In this document: positions 44,348-53,404 of the stretch, one piece after another
Layout of the letters: each line of letters starts with the position of its first letter
How positions within the stretch are numbered: the stretch's first letter is position 1
From: an uncultured Gammaproteobacteria bacterium
Lineage (GTDB): Bacteria; Pseudomonadota; Gammaproteobacteria; Arenicellales; Poriferihabitantaceae
Assembly (NCBI GenBank): GCA_937992195.1
Contig: CALKKV010000052.1
Span: forward strand, 1 to 64,000
DNA: 64,000 bases
Direction: 5' to 3'
Position numbers and translations under genes: made by a program
Notes under the pieces: generated by a model
The model's database searches: none
Told to the model about the DNA's origin: nothing
Seen by the model: only the letters and a program-made list of their open reading frames with translations

Positions 44348-45793
44348 GTGACAACCAGTGAAACAAAGGCCCATCTGGCGGCCTATCTTAATGACCAGAA
44401 CCTCGCGGAAAATATGATCCCAACGGTAGGGCAACTGTACCGTGAACAGGGAGTGATCGCATCAGTATTCGGGCGTAAGTTAATGAATGCTTCGGTAATC
44501 GATATCATTAAGGCGCATAAATTTGGTCGTAGTGTGGCTGATATGGTCCCGAGTCTGCAGGAAACGAGTGACGTGCTGGATGAAATTAAATCTCTGTCTC
44601 TTGGCGCTTCGCGGGTGGATATCGGACGTCTTGCAGTGGGCTTCTCAGGTTCTGCTGAAAGTGACTTAAGCAATTACCTAGAGAAGGAGTTGGGTCCAAT
44701 CATTGGCGGTGACACCAACTTGTTACCGGAGCCGCAAGACATCGTGCTGTATGGATTTGGTCGAATTGGAAGAATTCTCGCACGGCTTCTTATTGAGCGA
44801 ACTACCGCCAGTAACAAATTAAGGTTACGCGCGATCGTGGTGCGCGGCGGCAGAGAAGGAGATTTAGAAAAACGCGCTAGTCTGCTACGTAGAGACTCCA
44901 TTCATGGCCCTTTCAATGGCTCAATAACGGTCGATAAAGAAAAGAATGCATTGATTGCCAACGGTAACTTCATCAAAATTATCTATGCCGATCAGCCTGA
45001 GGATATCGATTATACAAAGTACGACATAAAGAACGCACTAATCGTTGATAACACAGGTAAATTTAAGGATGAAGAGGCATTGTCGCGTCACCTGGTTCCC
45101 AAAGGTGCGAGCAAAGTTCTACTGACTGCACCTGCAGGTGGAGATATTAAGAACATTGTCTATGGTGTGAATCAGGACATGATCGAAGATCAGCCGATCG
45201 TGTGCGCTGCTTCCTGTACAACCAATGCGATTACCCCGGTGTTAAAGGCAATTCATGATCGCTTCGGCATCATCAATGGTCATGTAGAAACGGTACATTC
45301 TTATACCAATGATCAAAATTTAATTGATAACTATCATTCGGCGGAGCGAAGAGGTAGGAGCGCACCGTTAAATATGGTTTTAACTTCAACAGGAGCAGCA
45401 AAGGCAGTTGCGAAAGCGCTTCCTGAACTTGCTGGCAAGTTAACCGGTAACGCTATTCGCGTGCCGACGCCAAATGTATCCATGGCGGTAATGAATCTAA
45501 ACCTCGACCAAGCACCCACTCGGGAAGAGCTGAATCAGCATATGTTGGATATGGCAAATGAATCTTCGTTGAGTGAACAAATTGCCTATTCCGCCTCTAC
45601 CGAGGTGGTCTCTTCAGATATTGTTGGTACGCCGGAACCTGCGGTATTTGATTCCGTTGCCACCATAGTTCAGGGAAACAGCTGTGTCTTATATGTTTGG
45701 TACGACAACGAATTTGGTTATTCAGTGCAGGTCGTAAGAGTGATGCGACATATGGTTGGGATGCATTTTCCTTCTTATCCGGTGTCGCGATAA
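44348..45793 (+). CDS. gap: Long-form glyceraldehyde-3-phosphate dehydrogenase
   Basis: 481 residues, about 145 more than standard GAPDH. The catalytic domain has NAD motif YGFGRIGRILARLLIE (near residue 135) and active-site CAASCTTNAITPVLKAIHD with the catalytic Cys, plus HSYTNDQNLIDNYH. The extra N-terminal region of about 130 residues (YLNDQNLAENMIPTVGQLYREQG...) is typical of the long GAPDH-like proteins found in Pseudomonas and relatives. The start is taken as GTG 44348; no strong ribosome-binding site is visible, so it could be slightly downstream. It probably works in gluconeogenesis, by analogy. Confidence 0.92.
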   Translation: MTTSETKAHLAAYLNDQNLAENMIPTVGQLYREQGVIASVFGRKLMNASVIDIIKAHKFGRSVADMVPSLQETSDVLDEIKSLSLGASRVDIGRLAVGFSGSAESDLSNYLEKELGPIIGGDTNLLPEPQDIVLYGFGRIGRILARLLIERTTASNKLRLRAIVVRGGREGDLEKRASLLRRDSIHGPFNGSITVDKEKNALIANGNFIKIIYADQPEDIDYTKYDIKNALIVDNTGKFKDEEALSRHLVPKGASKVLLTAPAGGDIKNIVYGVNQDMIEDQPIVCAASCTTNAITPVLKAIHDRFGIINGHVETVHSYTNDQNLIDNYHSAERRGRSAPLNMVLTSTGAAKAVAKALPELAGKLTGNAIRVPTPNVSMAVMNLNLDQAPTREELNQHMLDMANESSLSEQIAYSASTEVVSSDIVGTPEPAVFDSVATIVQGNSCVLYVWYDNEFGYSVQVVRVMRHMVGMHFPSYPVSR

Positions 45794-45907
45794 AAATTGG
45801 TGTGCGCTGAACAGCGAAACGCATTTTTCGTCTGCTGATACGCGGATGCGCACTCCTTTTCATTTTCCAGCCCGCTAAAACCGCCGGTGTCGGTAGTTGA
45901 TTGAACA

Positions 45908-46330
45908 ATGGACTTCGGTCTTCTATCTCTTTTCTTCGGCTCATTCCTTGCTTCAACCATTCTGCCCGGCGGAGTAGAGGGGCTGTTGTATGTAATGGTG
46001 CAGCAAGGTTACGAATTCTCACCTCTTTTTATCGTAGCTACCGCTGGAAATACCATCGGCGGGGTCGTGACCTGGTGGATGGGGACATTATTGAAGAAAG
46101 GACTTAAGAACACCCGGGTGACGAAATGGTTTAGTTTGTCGCCGCCAGCTATGGCAAGAGTCAGAAAATTCGGCCCTTCGGCACTATTACTATCTTGGAT
46201 GCCCATTATCGGAGACCCGTTATGCGTGGCAGCAGGGTATTTATCACTGCGATTTTGGCCCTGTTTTATCGCTATATTCGTCGGAAAAGCTGTGCGGTAT
46301 CTGGCTTTGCTGTATTGGATCTTTGCTTGA
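45908..46330 (+). CDS. yqaA: YqaA-family DedA-like membrane protein
   Basis: A 140-residue small inner-membrane protein with about three or four hydrophobic segments. The SNARE-associated/DedA pattern is seen in FFGSFLASTILPGGVEGLLYVM, ATAGNTIGGVVTWWMGTLL and LLSWMPIIGDPLCVAAGYL. The YqaA family is related to lipid-translocating DedA proteins, but its function is not established. It sits alone between gap and metF. Confidence 0.87.
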   Translation: MDFGLLSLFFGSFLASTILPGGVEGLLYVMVQQGYEFSPLFIVATAGNTIGGVVTWWMGTLLKKGLKNTRVTKWFSLSPPAMARVRKFGPSALLLSWMPIIGDPLCVAAGYLSLRFWPCFIAIFVGKAVRYLALLYWIFA

Positions 46331-46406
46331 TATCCTGATTTAATTTGCAAATGATATAAATATATGTTTATATCTGCCTGTAGTTAAATAAATAAAGGAG
46401 TCAAGT

Positions 46407-47351
46407 GTGACTAGTAAGTGGACCGCAAACACCGCCGCCTATGTTGATCGTGCCCCAAATGCCGATGCACCAAAAATTTCCATTGAACTCTTTCCGCCTT
46501 CAAATGAGATTGCGAAGAAAGGGTTTGTAACGGCGCTAGAAAACCTTTCGCTGATAAAGCCTGAATTTGTTTCTGTAACCTGCGGTGCTGGTGGATCACA
46601 AAATCTATCGACCAAAGAAGCGATTTCAATGGTGAAGCCCATAACGGATCAAAGCTCTGCACCTCACGTTACTTGTATTAATAAATCAAAGAATCAGGTG
46701 AAAGGGGAGATAGAGCAATACCTAAAAGAGGGTGTAACCCAAGTAGTCGCCCTTAGAGGTGATTGTCCAAATACGGAAGATCGTATTCAGGAAGATTCGT
46801 ACGACTCGGCACTGGCTTTAGTGCGAGGAATTCGCCATCTGGGTGATTTTAATATTTCAGTGGCTGCTTATCCAGAAGGTCACCCCGAAGCAAATAGCGT
46901 TGAAGAAGAAATTGCATACCTGAAGAAGAAGGTTGATGCTGGTGCGGATCAGATTATTACCCAATTTTTCTTTGATACTGAGTTGTTTTTACAGTTTATG
47001 GAAAGGGTGCGAGATGCAGGTATTGAGGTGCCGGTTATTCCGGGTATTCTGCCGATAAATAATTTCAAAAAAGCGGTTTCTTTCTCACGCAAATGCGGTA
47101 TTACCGTGCCCCATTGGTATCAGGTGATGTACAAAGATTTAGATGAAAATCCTGCTCTCCACAACGCGATATCTACATCTATTGTTGTAGAGCAGTGTAG
47201 ACAGTTGATGGCATTTGGTGTTGAACAATTTCACTTTTATACCTTAAATCAATCGGCCCTCACTCTATCTGTTTGTAAAGAGTTGGGTGTTTTTCAAGTA
47301 CAACAGCCGGATATCACAGAACAGATGGTTAATCAGGTCTCGGGGTTCTAG
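46407..47351 (+). CDS. metF: Methylenetetrahydrofolate reductase
   Basis: A 314-residue flavoenzyme that makes 5-methyl-THF for methionine synthesis. The TIM-barrel motifs ISIELFPPSNEIAKKGF, FVSVTCGAGGS, QVVALRGDCPNTED and the FAD/NADH region AAYPEGHPEA are present, together with GADQIITQFFFD and the C-terminal FHFYTLNQS. The start is GTG 46407, 6 bp after AAAGGAG. The 76-bp upstream region is A/T-rich with ATATAAATATATGTTTATAT; I see no SAM or SAH riboswitch. A good terminator follows. Confidence 0.95.
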   Translation: MTSKWTANTAAYVDRAPNADAPKISIELFPPSNEIAKKGFVTALENLSLIKPEFVSVTCGAGGSQNLSTKEAISMVKPITDQSSAPHVTCINKSKNQVKGEIEQYLKEGVTQVVALRGDCPNTEDRIQEDSYDSALALVRGIRHLGDFNISVAAYPEGHPEANSVEEEIAYLKKKVDAGADQIITQFFFDTELFLQFMERVRDAGIEVPVIPGILPINNFKKAVSFSRKCGITVPHWYQVMYKDLDENPALHNAISTSIVVEQCRQLMAFGVEQFHFYTLNQSALTLSVCKELGVFQVQQPDITEQMVNQVSGF

Positions 47352-47380
47352 TTCCTCCTCCAATTTTATTGGGTAATTCT

Positions 47381-47416
47381 GACCGCTGATGCTTTTTAGC
47401 CGGCGGTCTTTTTTTT
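47381..47416 (+). terminator. Intrinsic terminator of metF
   Basis: GACCGC (47381-47386) pairs with GCGGTC (47403-47408), with an inner GCT-TTTT-AGC mini-stem, followed by eight T residues (47409-47416). It begins 29 bases after the metF stop. Confidence 0.88.
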
Positions 47417-47463
47417 GGATCAACGGCAGGATACTCTTGCTTCCAAACACCTAAAGTTTTCAC

Positions 47464-47727
47464 ATGATCATTCCCTGGCAGTCTTTAAACACAGATATAT
47501 TGGATGCAATGCTGGAAGAGATCGTGACCAGAGATGGTACCGACTATGGTGACGTTGAGAAGACAACACTTCAGAAAGTTTCTTATGCCAAGAATCAGAT
47601 TAAAGCGGGCTATGCCTTGATTTTTTGGAATACCGAGCTGGAGTCCGCATCGTTGATTAGTCCTGAACAAGCCGAGGAAATTCAAAAACAACTGGCGGCA
47701 CAAGAATCATATCCGCCAGCTGACTAA
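47464..47727 (+). CDS. yheU: YheU-family (UPF0270) protein
   Basis: An 87-residue small acidic protein. It begins MIIPWQSLNTDILDAMLEEIVTRDGTDYG and continues VSYAKNQIKAGYALIFWN, the full-length pattern of the YheU family of gammaproteobacteria. No function is established for the family. It is preceded by the metF terminator and converges on the aldolase gene 18 bp away. Confidence 0.92.
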   Translation: MIIPWQSLNTDILDAMLEEIVTRDGTDYGDVEKTTLQKVSYAKNQIKAGYALIFWNTELESASLISPEQAEEIQKQLAAQESYPPAD

Positions 47728-47745
47728 AATGACGCTTCTAGCATT

Positions 47746-48543
47746 TCATGACTGCTTACTTTGTTCGAGCATTGCGCAGTCCTCAGCTGCAGCCTTAGCT
47801 AACATCAGTCCATCGGCACCTCCAATGACGAATTGATATCCTTGGGCATAAAGCCTTTTGGCATCCCAGCCAGGAAACGGGATGGTGCCAAGTGAAACCT
47901 TATGACGTTTGGCCGCTTGCTCAATTTTCGTGATCGCATCAACAAATCTAGGTGACTTAAAGTCTCCAAGCTTCCCCAGTGAGGCTGAGAGATCGACCGG
48001 GCCAACAAAAATCATGTCGACGCCTTCGACTTGGCATATTTCATCAATATTGTCGATTGCTTGCGCGGATTCGATTTGAATCATGAGCAAAAAGTGATCG
48101 AGCATAAATTCAGGATAATGGGAGAGGGCTGGATGTCCTGCCAATAGTCCAGCGTACTGATTGGCGCGCATAAACCCCGGAGCAGCACCCCGGTTACCGG
48201 CCGGCGCATATCGGCAATTTCTAACTACTTCACGTGCTTGATCCGCCGAGCGGATATCGGGAACCATAATACCGTCTGGTCCAATATCCAGTGCACGCTT
48301 GATAGAGACAATATCTGCGCTGCTCACACGAATTAACGAATCCGCCCCAGCACTGTTGATCGCTTGAATCAGGCCAATCGCTTCTGTAAAACTCGCTGTC
48401 CCATGCTCCATATCTATCATGGTAGCGTCATAGCCAGCAGCGGAAATAATTTCAGCAGTTATATTGTTTGCAAGAGAGGTCCAACACCCCGTCAATTGTT
48501 GTCCACTATTAATGCGTTGCTTAAGAGAGTTTTTCGTATTCAT
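47746..48543 (-). CDS. HpcH/HpaI-family class II aldolase
   Basis: A 265-residue TIM-barrel, metal-dependent aldolase. TMIDMEHGTASF, IQIESAQAIDNIDEICQVEGVD (metal-binding Glu) and MIFVGPVDLSASLG (metal-binding Asp) match 2-keto-3-deoxy-acid and 2,4-dihydroxyhept-2-ene-1,7-dioate aldolases. The substrate is not decided by sequence. It is followed by no related sugar-acid genes; queG lies 45 bp upstream on the same strand, so it may be the second gene of a queG transcript. Confidence 0.9.
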   Translation of the reverse strand: MNTKNSLKQRINSGQQLTGCWTSLANNITAEIISAAGYDATMIDMEHGTASFTEAIGLIQAINSAGADSLIRVSSADIVSIKRALDIGPDGIMVPDIRSADQAREVVRNCRYAPAGNRGAAPGFMRANQYAGLLAGHPALSHYPEFMLDHFLLMIQIESAQAIDNIDEICQVEGVDMIFVGPVDLSASLGKLGDFKSPRFVDAITKIEQAAKRHKVSLGTIPFPGWDAKRLYAQGYQFVIGGADGLMLAKAAAEDCAMLEQSKQS

Positions 48544-48588
48544 CTTTGATTTTAGACTTTAATGATGGAGCCGATACAATATAGCAGG

Positions 48589-49641
48589 TTATAACTGATG
48601 CTGTGCCAGTGCCCATCTAACATGTTCCTGGACGAGCTCGGAGGGGTGATTGCGGCGAGATTCCAATGCTTCAACTACCGCTTGGCTGGATGGTGCATTG
48701 CCTAAAGCTACCGCAATATTTCGGAGCCAGCGTATATATCCTATACGTCGAATCGCTGTACCTTCTGTAAGTTTTAAGAACGTATGTTCATCCCAAAGAA
48801 AGAGGGCGGCTAAACTTTTGTCGTGTAACGGATGCCGTATCGCAAAATCTGGCTCGGCTGCAATTTTTGCATATTTATTCCAAGGGCAAACCAACTGGCA
48901 GTCGTCGCAACCGTATATGCGGTTGCCCATTGGTTTGCGATATTCCTCCGGGATTGAGCCGTGCAATTCAATGGTCAAGTACGAAATGCATTTTCGTGCA
49001 TCGAGTTGATAGGGCGCTATGATAGCTTCTGTGGGACAGGCCGTAATGCAGGCAGTGCAGCTACCGCAATGGGCTGATACCGGGGAATCGACGGGAAGAG
49101 CTATGTTGATATAGATCTCGCCAAGAAAAAAATATGAGCCATCGGTTCGATTCAGCAGATTTGTGTGTTTTCCGACCCAGCCCAAACCGGCGCGGCTACC
49201 AAGGGGCTTTTCCAACACTGGAGCGCTATCGCAGAATGCGCGAAATCCAAAATCACTTATCTCGTCATTGATTTTCAAGGCCAGTCGTTGCAACTTTTTT
49301 CTTACCACCTTATGGTAGTCACGACCTAGTGCGTATCGTGAAATGTATCCGAGTTCGGATTTAGATAGCGATGCCAGAGAATCTGAGGCGGTTTCGGGCA
49401 TGTAATCTATTGCCGTTGATATCACACGAACTGTGCCCGGAATTAATTCTTCTGGCCGGCTTCTCTTGCTGCCATGTTTTTTCATATAGGCCATCTCTCC
49501 GTGAAAGCCTTTGCGTAGCCACTCCAGTAGAGATTGTTCGGCTTCTGATAAATCTATATCTGATATGCCAACGCGGGTGAATCCAAGGTTATGTCCCCAG
49601 CTTTTAATATTTGCAGTTAATTTATTGAAATCGACTGTCAC
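48589..49641 (-). CDS. queG: Epoxyqueuosine reductase QueG
   Basis: A 350-residue cobalamin- and iron-sulfur-dependent enzyme making queuosine in tRNA. Two [4Fe-4S] sites are visible in the order CGSCTACITACPTEA and CDDCQLVCPWN; the N-terminal RVGISDIDLSEAEQ and GYISRYALGRDYHKVVRKK are typical of the cobalamin domain. It is divergent from tsaE. In E. coli relatives the nnr gene lies between queG and tsaE; here it is absent. Confidence 0.95.
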   Translation of the reverse strand: MTVDFNKLTANIKSWGHNLGFTRVGISDIDLSEAEQSLLEWLRKGFHGEMAYMKKHGSKRSRPEELIPGTVRVISTAIDYMPETASDSLASLSKSELGYISRYALGRDYHKVVRKKLQRLALKINDEISDFGFRAFCDSAPVLEKPLGSRAGLGWVGKHTNLLNRTDGSYFFLGEIYINIALPVDSPVSAHCGSCTACITACPTEAIIAPYQLDARKCISYLTIELHGSIPEEYRKPMGNRIYGCDDCQLVCPWNKYAKIAAEPDFAIRHPLHDKSLAALFLWDEHTFLKLTEGTAIRRIGYIRWLRNIAVALGNAPSSQAVVEALESRRNHPSELVQEHVRWALAQHQL

Positions 49642-49797
49642 AGTAAGGGCTCTTGACTGATAAAATATGGAAAAACAATTAAAAAAGATCGGAGTAGCTT
49701 TTTGACCTGCACGTTCCAGCGTCGTTGATCAGCGGCTCTGGTTATTATCAACCCTAGATTATTTACAAATTCTAATTTATCTCACTACTGACATCGG

Positions 49798-50286
49798 GTG
49801 GCGACAGAACAAATCGAAATTAATACTGAAGCAGAGATGCTTTGTCTTGGCGAACATGTTTCTGAAGTGCTGAGGAAACAGATCCTATCTGGAGTCGAGC
49901 CAAGTTGTATAGTGTACCTTAGAGGGGATTTAGGTGTCGGAAAAACCACTCTTGTTAAGGGGATTGTCAGGGGGCTTGGATATGATGGCGTTGTTACTAG
50001 TCCAACTTATACTTTGGTTGAGAATTATTCTTTCGCGGAACTTAACGTGTTCCATTTTGATCTTTATCGTTTGAAGTCTGCGGAGGAATTAGAGTTTCTG
50101 GGGCTGCGTGACATGTTGGTAGAACCTGTGTTGGTGTTAGTAGAATGGCCAGAAAACGGTGAGTCGGTGTTGCCCGTAGCGTGTTATGAGATTAATTTTA
50201 AAATGTCTGAAAATGGCCGTGAGCTGACTTTGCCTACATCATTTTCAACCGAGTTTTCATTTGCGCTTGAAAATAGTGAATTGTAA
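49798..50286 (+). CDS. tsaE: tRNA threonylcarbamoyladenosine biosynthesis ATPase TsaE
   Basis: A 162-residue ATPase needed with TsaB and TsaD to form t6A on tRNA. Walker A is YLRGDLGVGKTTLVKGIVRG; VTSPTYTLVENY and FHFDLYRLKSAEELEFLGL follow, as in the family. The start is GTG 49798. The amidase gene begins inside its last codons (26-bp overlap), suggesting coupling in the tsaE-amidase-mutL-miaA series. Confidence 0.95.
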   Translation: MATEQIEINTEAEMLCLGEHVSEVLRKQILSGVEPSCIVYLRGDLGVGKTTLVKGIVRGLGYDGVVTSPTYTLVENYSFAELNVFHFDLYRLKSAEELEFLGLRDMLVEPVLVLVEWPENGESVLPVACYEINFKMSENGRELTLPTSFSTEFSFALENSEL

Positions 50287-51481
50287 AGCTCCCAATACCT
50301 ATTCGAATCGAAGATTTATTCTTCGATTCTGGTTGTCGTTGTTTTTTATCTATGTGGCGGCTCCCGGACAGGTCAGTGCTGCCATCATTAAAGATATTCG
50401 AATGTGGCACGCTCCGGATCACAGTCGCCTGGTTTTTGATATGGATAAGCGGAGTAAATTTAAAGTTTTTACTTTAGATAACCCGGGCAGGGTAGTGATT
50501 GATCTGGATGACGCGGCGTTGCGCGCTACCATCCCGGGCGCAGGTAAAACCGGTCAGTTTATCTCTCAGATTCGAAAGGGCTCTCCCGATGGCAGTAAGA
50601 CTCGCCTGGTATTTGATCTCAACAAACCTGTGCGATATTTCGTTAAGCTATTTAAGCCGAGTGATGGTTTTGCTTATAGACTCGTAGTCGACTTTTATCA
50701 TCAAGACTACGATCCTGATAAGAAGCCGGAAGAGGCGCCAGCTCCAGACAGGACGGCGCCGAGAGATCCAAATAGAGAAATTCTGGTGATGATTGATCCT
50801 GGGCATGGCGGAGAGGACTCTGGTGCTCGTGGTAAAAGATCATTTGAAAAGAATATCGTTTTAGAAATATCGAAAAGACTGAAACGTTTGATTGATGCGC
50901 AGCCAGGAATGCGTGCGGAACTAACACGAACTGGGGACTACTACGTAAAACTGAGAAGGCGTAGCGGACTGGCGCGTCAGAAAAGAGCGGACTTGTTTGT
51001 CTCTGTCCACGCGGATGCATTCAAGAGTCCAAAAGCGCGAGGGGCATCGGTTTATGCCCTCTCTCTGCGTGGTGCTACGAGTGAGCAGGCGAGAATACTG
51101 GCGAATAAGGCGAATCTGTCTGATTTAGCCGGTGGAGCGAGTATCGCGGATAAAGAAGATGTGCTGGCCGGAGTTCTGCTTGATTTATCGATGAGTAGTA
51201 CAGTTAACCAAAGTATCAGTTTTGGACGAGAAGTACTAGGTGAATTAAAGAAAATTGGCCGGGTTCACAGTAGGCGAGTTGAACAAGCTGGCTTTGCGGT
51301 TCTCAAATCGCCCGATGTGCCGTCAATACTGGTGGAAACCGCTTATATTACCAATCCAGAGGAAGAAAGATTGCTACGTAGCGCTAAACATCAGGAAAAA
51401 GTAGCGAATGCGGTGCTCAATGGCATTAGAAGCTATTTGGCGAAAAATCGTGGATACTTTGATAACCAACAAAGTCAGTAG
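50261..51481 (+). CDS. amiB: N-acetylmuramoyl-L-alanine amidase with AMIN domain
   Basis: 406 residues with a signal segment (FILRFWLSLFFIYVAAPGQVSA), so it is exported. The N-terminal AMIN domain (about 45-150, RLVFDMDKRSKFKVFTLDNP) targets the septum or peptidoglycan. The Amidase_3 domain has VMIDPGHGGEDSGARG (zinc His), FEKNIVLEISKRL (zinc Glu), VSVHADAF (zinc His) and ILVETAYITNPEEE with the catalytic Glu. No LysM repeat is seen. Start choices are TTG 50261 or GTG 50276, both inside tsaE. Synteny with mutL favours the AmiB/AmiC type of daughter-cell-separation amidase. Confidence 0.92.
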   Translation: MRLKIVNCKAPNTYSNRRFILRFWLSLFFIYVAAPGQVSAAIIKDIRMWHAPDHSRLVFDMDKRSKFKVFTLDNPGRVVIDLDDAALRATIPGAGKTGQFISQIRKGSPDGSKTRLVFDLNKPVRYFVKLFKPSDGFAYRLVVDFYHQDYDPDKKPEEAPAPDRTAPRDPNREILVMIDPGHGGEDSGARGKRSFEKNIVLEISKRLKRLIDAQPGMRAELTRTGDYYVKLRRRSGLARQKRADLFVSVHADAFKSPKARGASVYALSLRGATSEQARILANKANLSDLAGGASIADKEDVLAGVLLDLSMSSTVNQSISFGREVLGELKKIGRVHSRRVEQAGFAVLKSPDVPSILVETAYITNPEEERLLRSAKHQEKVANAVLNGIRSYLAKNRGYFDNQQSQ

Positions 51482-51493
51482 AAATAGTGTGAG

Positions 51494-53404
51494 ATGAGCG
51501 TAGCATCTGAGATTTTGAATAGAAATCCCATTCGCCAATTGGAAGATGGATTAATCAATCAGATCGCTGCGGGTGAGGTAATAGAAAGACCTGCTTCGCT
51601 TTTAAAGGAACTGTTGGAAAATAGTCTCGACGCTGGTGCTAAACGAATAGAGATACAGGCAGAAAGGGGTGGGATTAAACGCATCAGTATTTCAGATAAT
51701 GGCCATGGCATTCCCAGAGAAGAATTACTGTTGGCGTTATCGCGTCATGCTACCAGCAAGCTAAGGGGGGTTGACGACTTATTTGAGGTCGAGACTCTTG
51801 GCTTTCGTGGAGAGGCGCTTCCGAGCATTGGCGCGGTTTCACGACTCAGTATTCGCTCTCGAAGTATCGGGCACGATTTAGGCTATGGTGTCGAATGCCA
51901 TGGCAATGATGTGGTCTCTGATCCGGCCCCAATCGCGCGCGAGATCGGGACGACGGTGGAGGTGGTCGACCTATTTTATAATACACCGGTTCGGAGAAAG
52001 TTCCTTAAGACGGAGAAGACAGAATTCAATCATTTAAATGACGTTGTAAAGCGGATGGCGCTTAGTCGTTTTGATGTCGCGTTTGAATTTGTCCATGATG
52101 GCAAAGTGGTTTATCAAACTGCTGTCGCGACCACGCTTGAAGAGAGGAAGAGACGGATTGCCGCAATCTGTGGAAAGCCCTTTGCAGCGCAATGCGTCTA
52201 CATTAATGACGATGCTGGGGTTACGAATATTGAAGGTTGGATTAGTCTGCCGACCTTTTCACGCAGTCAACGCGACATGCAGTACTTTTTTGTTAACGGT
52301 AGGGCGGTTAAAGATCACTTGATCGCCCATGCGATTAAACGCGCGTATAGTGATGTTCTCTATCACGGCCGTCAGCCCGCTTTTGTTTTGTTTTTACAAA
52401 TCACGCCAAAGCTTGTTGATGTGAATGTTCATCCCGCGAAGACGGAAGTGCGATTCCGCGACAGCCGTGCAGTCCACGATTATCTTTATCGCTCCATACA
52501 TCGGGTGATAACGGAACTAAAACCAGAAGAAAGCGAAGTGGCGTTGCCAGGGCCAGGTGGATTCGCACCAGGCATTAGTGGAGATCGCAATGAACAGATT
52601 TCAGCCGCTCTGGCCCCGGTAACAGGACCAGGCTACGGCAGTCCAGGCGCGCAACGTAATATAAGAATGCTAGTGCGTGATCAATTGGATGCCTATTCAC
52701 AGATGCGACAAGGGATTGGTGAAAAGCTCTCTGATTCGGTCGCTAACGATAATAGAGAGGATTTATGGAGTGTCGGCGCAGATACCTCTTCAGATGAGAC
52801 AGATCTGCAGAGAGAGGAAGTGCCTCCTCTCGGTTATGCGTTAGCGCAATTGAAAGGTATATATATCCTTGCTGAGAATCAGGACGGACTTATTATGGTA
52901 GACATGCATGCTGCCCATGAGCGGATTACCTATGAAGGCTTAAAGCGGCAAGCAGACGCAAAAACGCTGGAAGTGCAGCCACTACTAGTGCCGATTGCCT
53001 TTCATGTAAGTGCCTCAGAGCAGAATTTAATTGCTGAATCAAAATTATTGTTCGAGCAATATGGTGTAGATGTCGAAGCTATTGGGGAGGAACAGGTTGT
53101 CGTAAGATCAATCCCGCAGATGCTATCGGGAGCGGATATCGAAACTCTTGTCAGAGATGTCGTTTCAGATCTTACAGAATACGGTTACAGTGATCGTTTG
53201 CGGGAGTCCGAACATGAAATTTTATCCAGTATGGCTTGCCATGGATCGGTTCGAGCTAACCGTCGACTAAACCTGGAGGAAATGAATGCGTTGTTGCGCC
53301 AAATGGAAGAGGTTGAACGTTCGAGTCAATGTAATCACGGTCGACCAACCTGGATGAGTGTTTCTTTGCCAGAGATCGACAAGTGGTTTTTACGAGGCCG
53401 ATAG
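51494..53404 (+). CDS. mutL: DNA mismatch repair protein MutL
   Basis: 636 residues. The N-terminal GHKL ATPase has IAAGEVIERPASLLKELLENSLDAGA, ISISDNGHGI and TLGFRGEALPSIGAV; a linker covers about 350-440; the C-terminal dimerisation domain has DMHAAHERITYE (near residues 470-481). This last motif, of the DQHAxxExxxxE type, is the metal-dependent endonuclease signature absent from E. coli MutL, so this protein probably nicks DNA itself and a MutH partner is not required. It lies 12 bp after the amidase gene, and miaA follows with a possible overlap. Confidence 0.95.
   Translation: MSVASEILNRNPIRQLEDGLINQIAAGEVIERPASLLKELLENSLDAGAKRIEIQAERGGIKRISISDNGHGIPREELLLALSRHATSKLRGVDDLFEVETLGFRGEALPSIGAVSRLSIRSRSIGHDLGYGVECHGNDVVSDPAPIAREIGTTVEVVDLFYNTPVRRKFLKTEKTEFNHLNDVVKRMALSRFDVAFEFVHDGKVVYQTAVATTLEERKRRIAAICGKPFAAQCVYINDDAGVTNIEGWISLPTFSRSQRDMQYFFVNGRAVKDHLIAHAIKRAYSDVLYHGRQPAFVLFLQITPKLVDVNVHPAKTEVRFRDSRAVHDYLYRSIHRVITELKPEESEVALPGPGGFAPGISGDRNEQISAALAPVTGPGYGSPGAQRNIRMLVRDQLDAYSQMRQGIGEKLSDSVANDNREDLWSVGADTSSDETDLQREEVPPLGYALAQLKGIYILAENQDGLIMVDMHAAHERITYEGLKRQADAKTLEVQPLLVPIAFHVSASEQNLIAESKLLFEQYGVDVEAIGEEQVVVRSIPQMLSGADIETLVRDVVSDLTEYGYSDRLRESEHEILSSMACHGSVRANRRLNLEEMNALLRQMEEVERSSQCNHGRPTWMSVSLPEIDKWFLRGR

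Noticed and set aside
46331..46406. SAM or SAH riboswitch before metF
   Set aside because: The gap is only 76 bp and A/T-rich, without the conserved core of either class.
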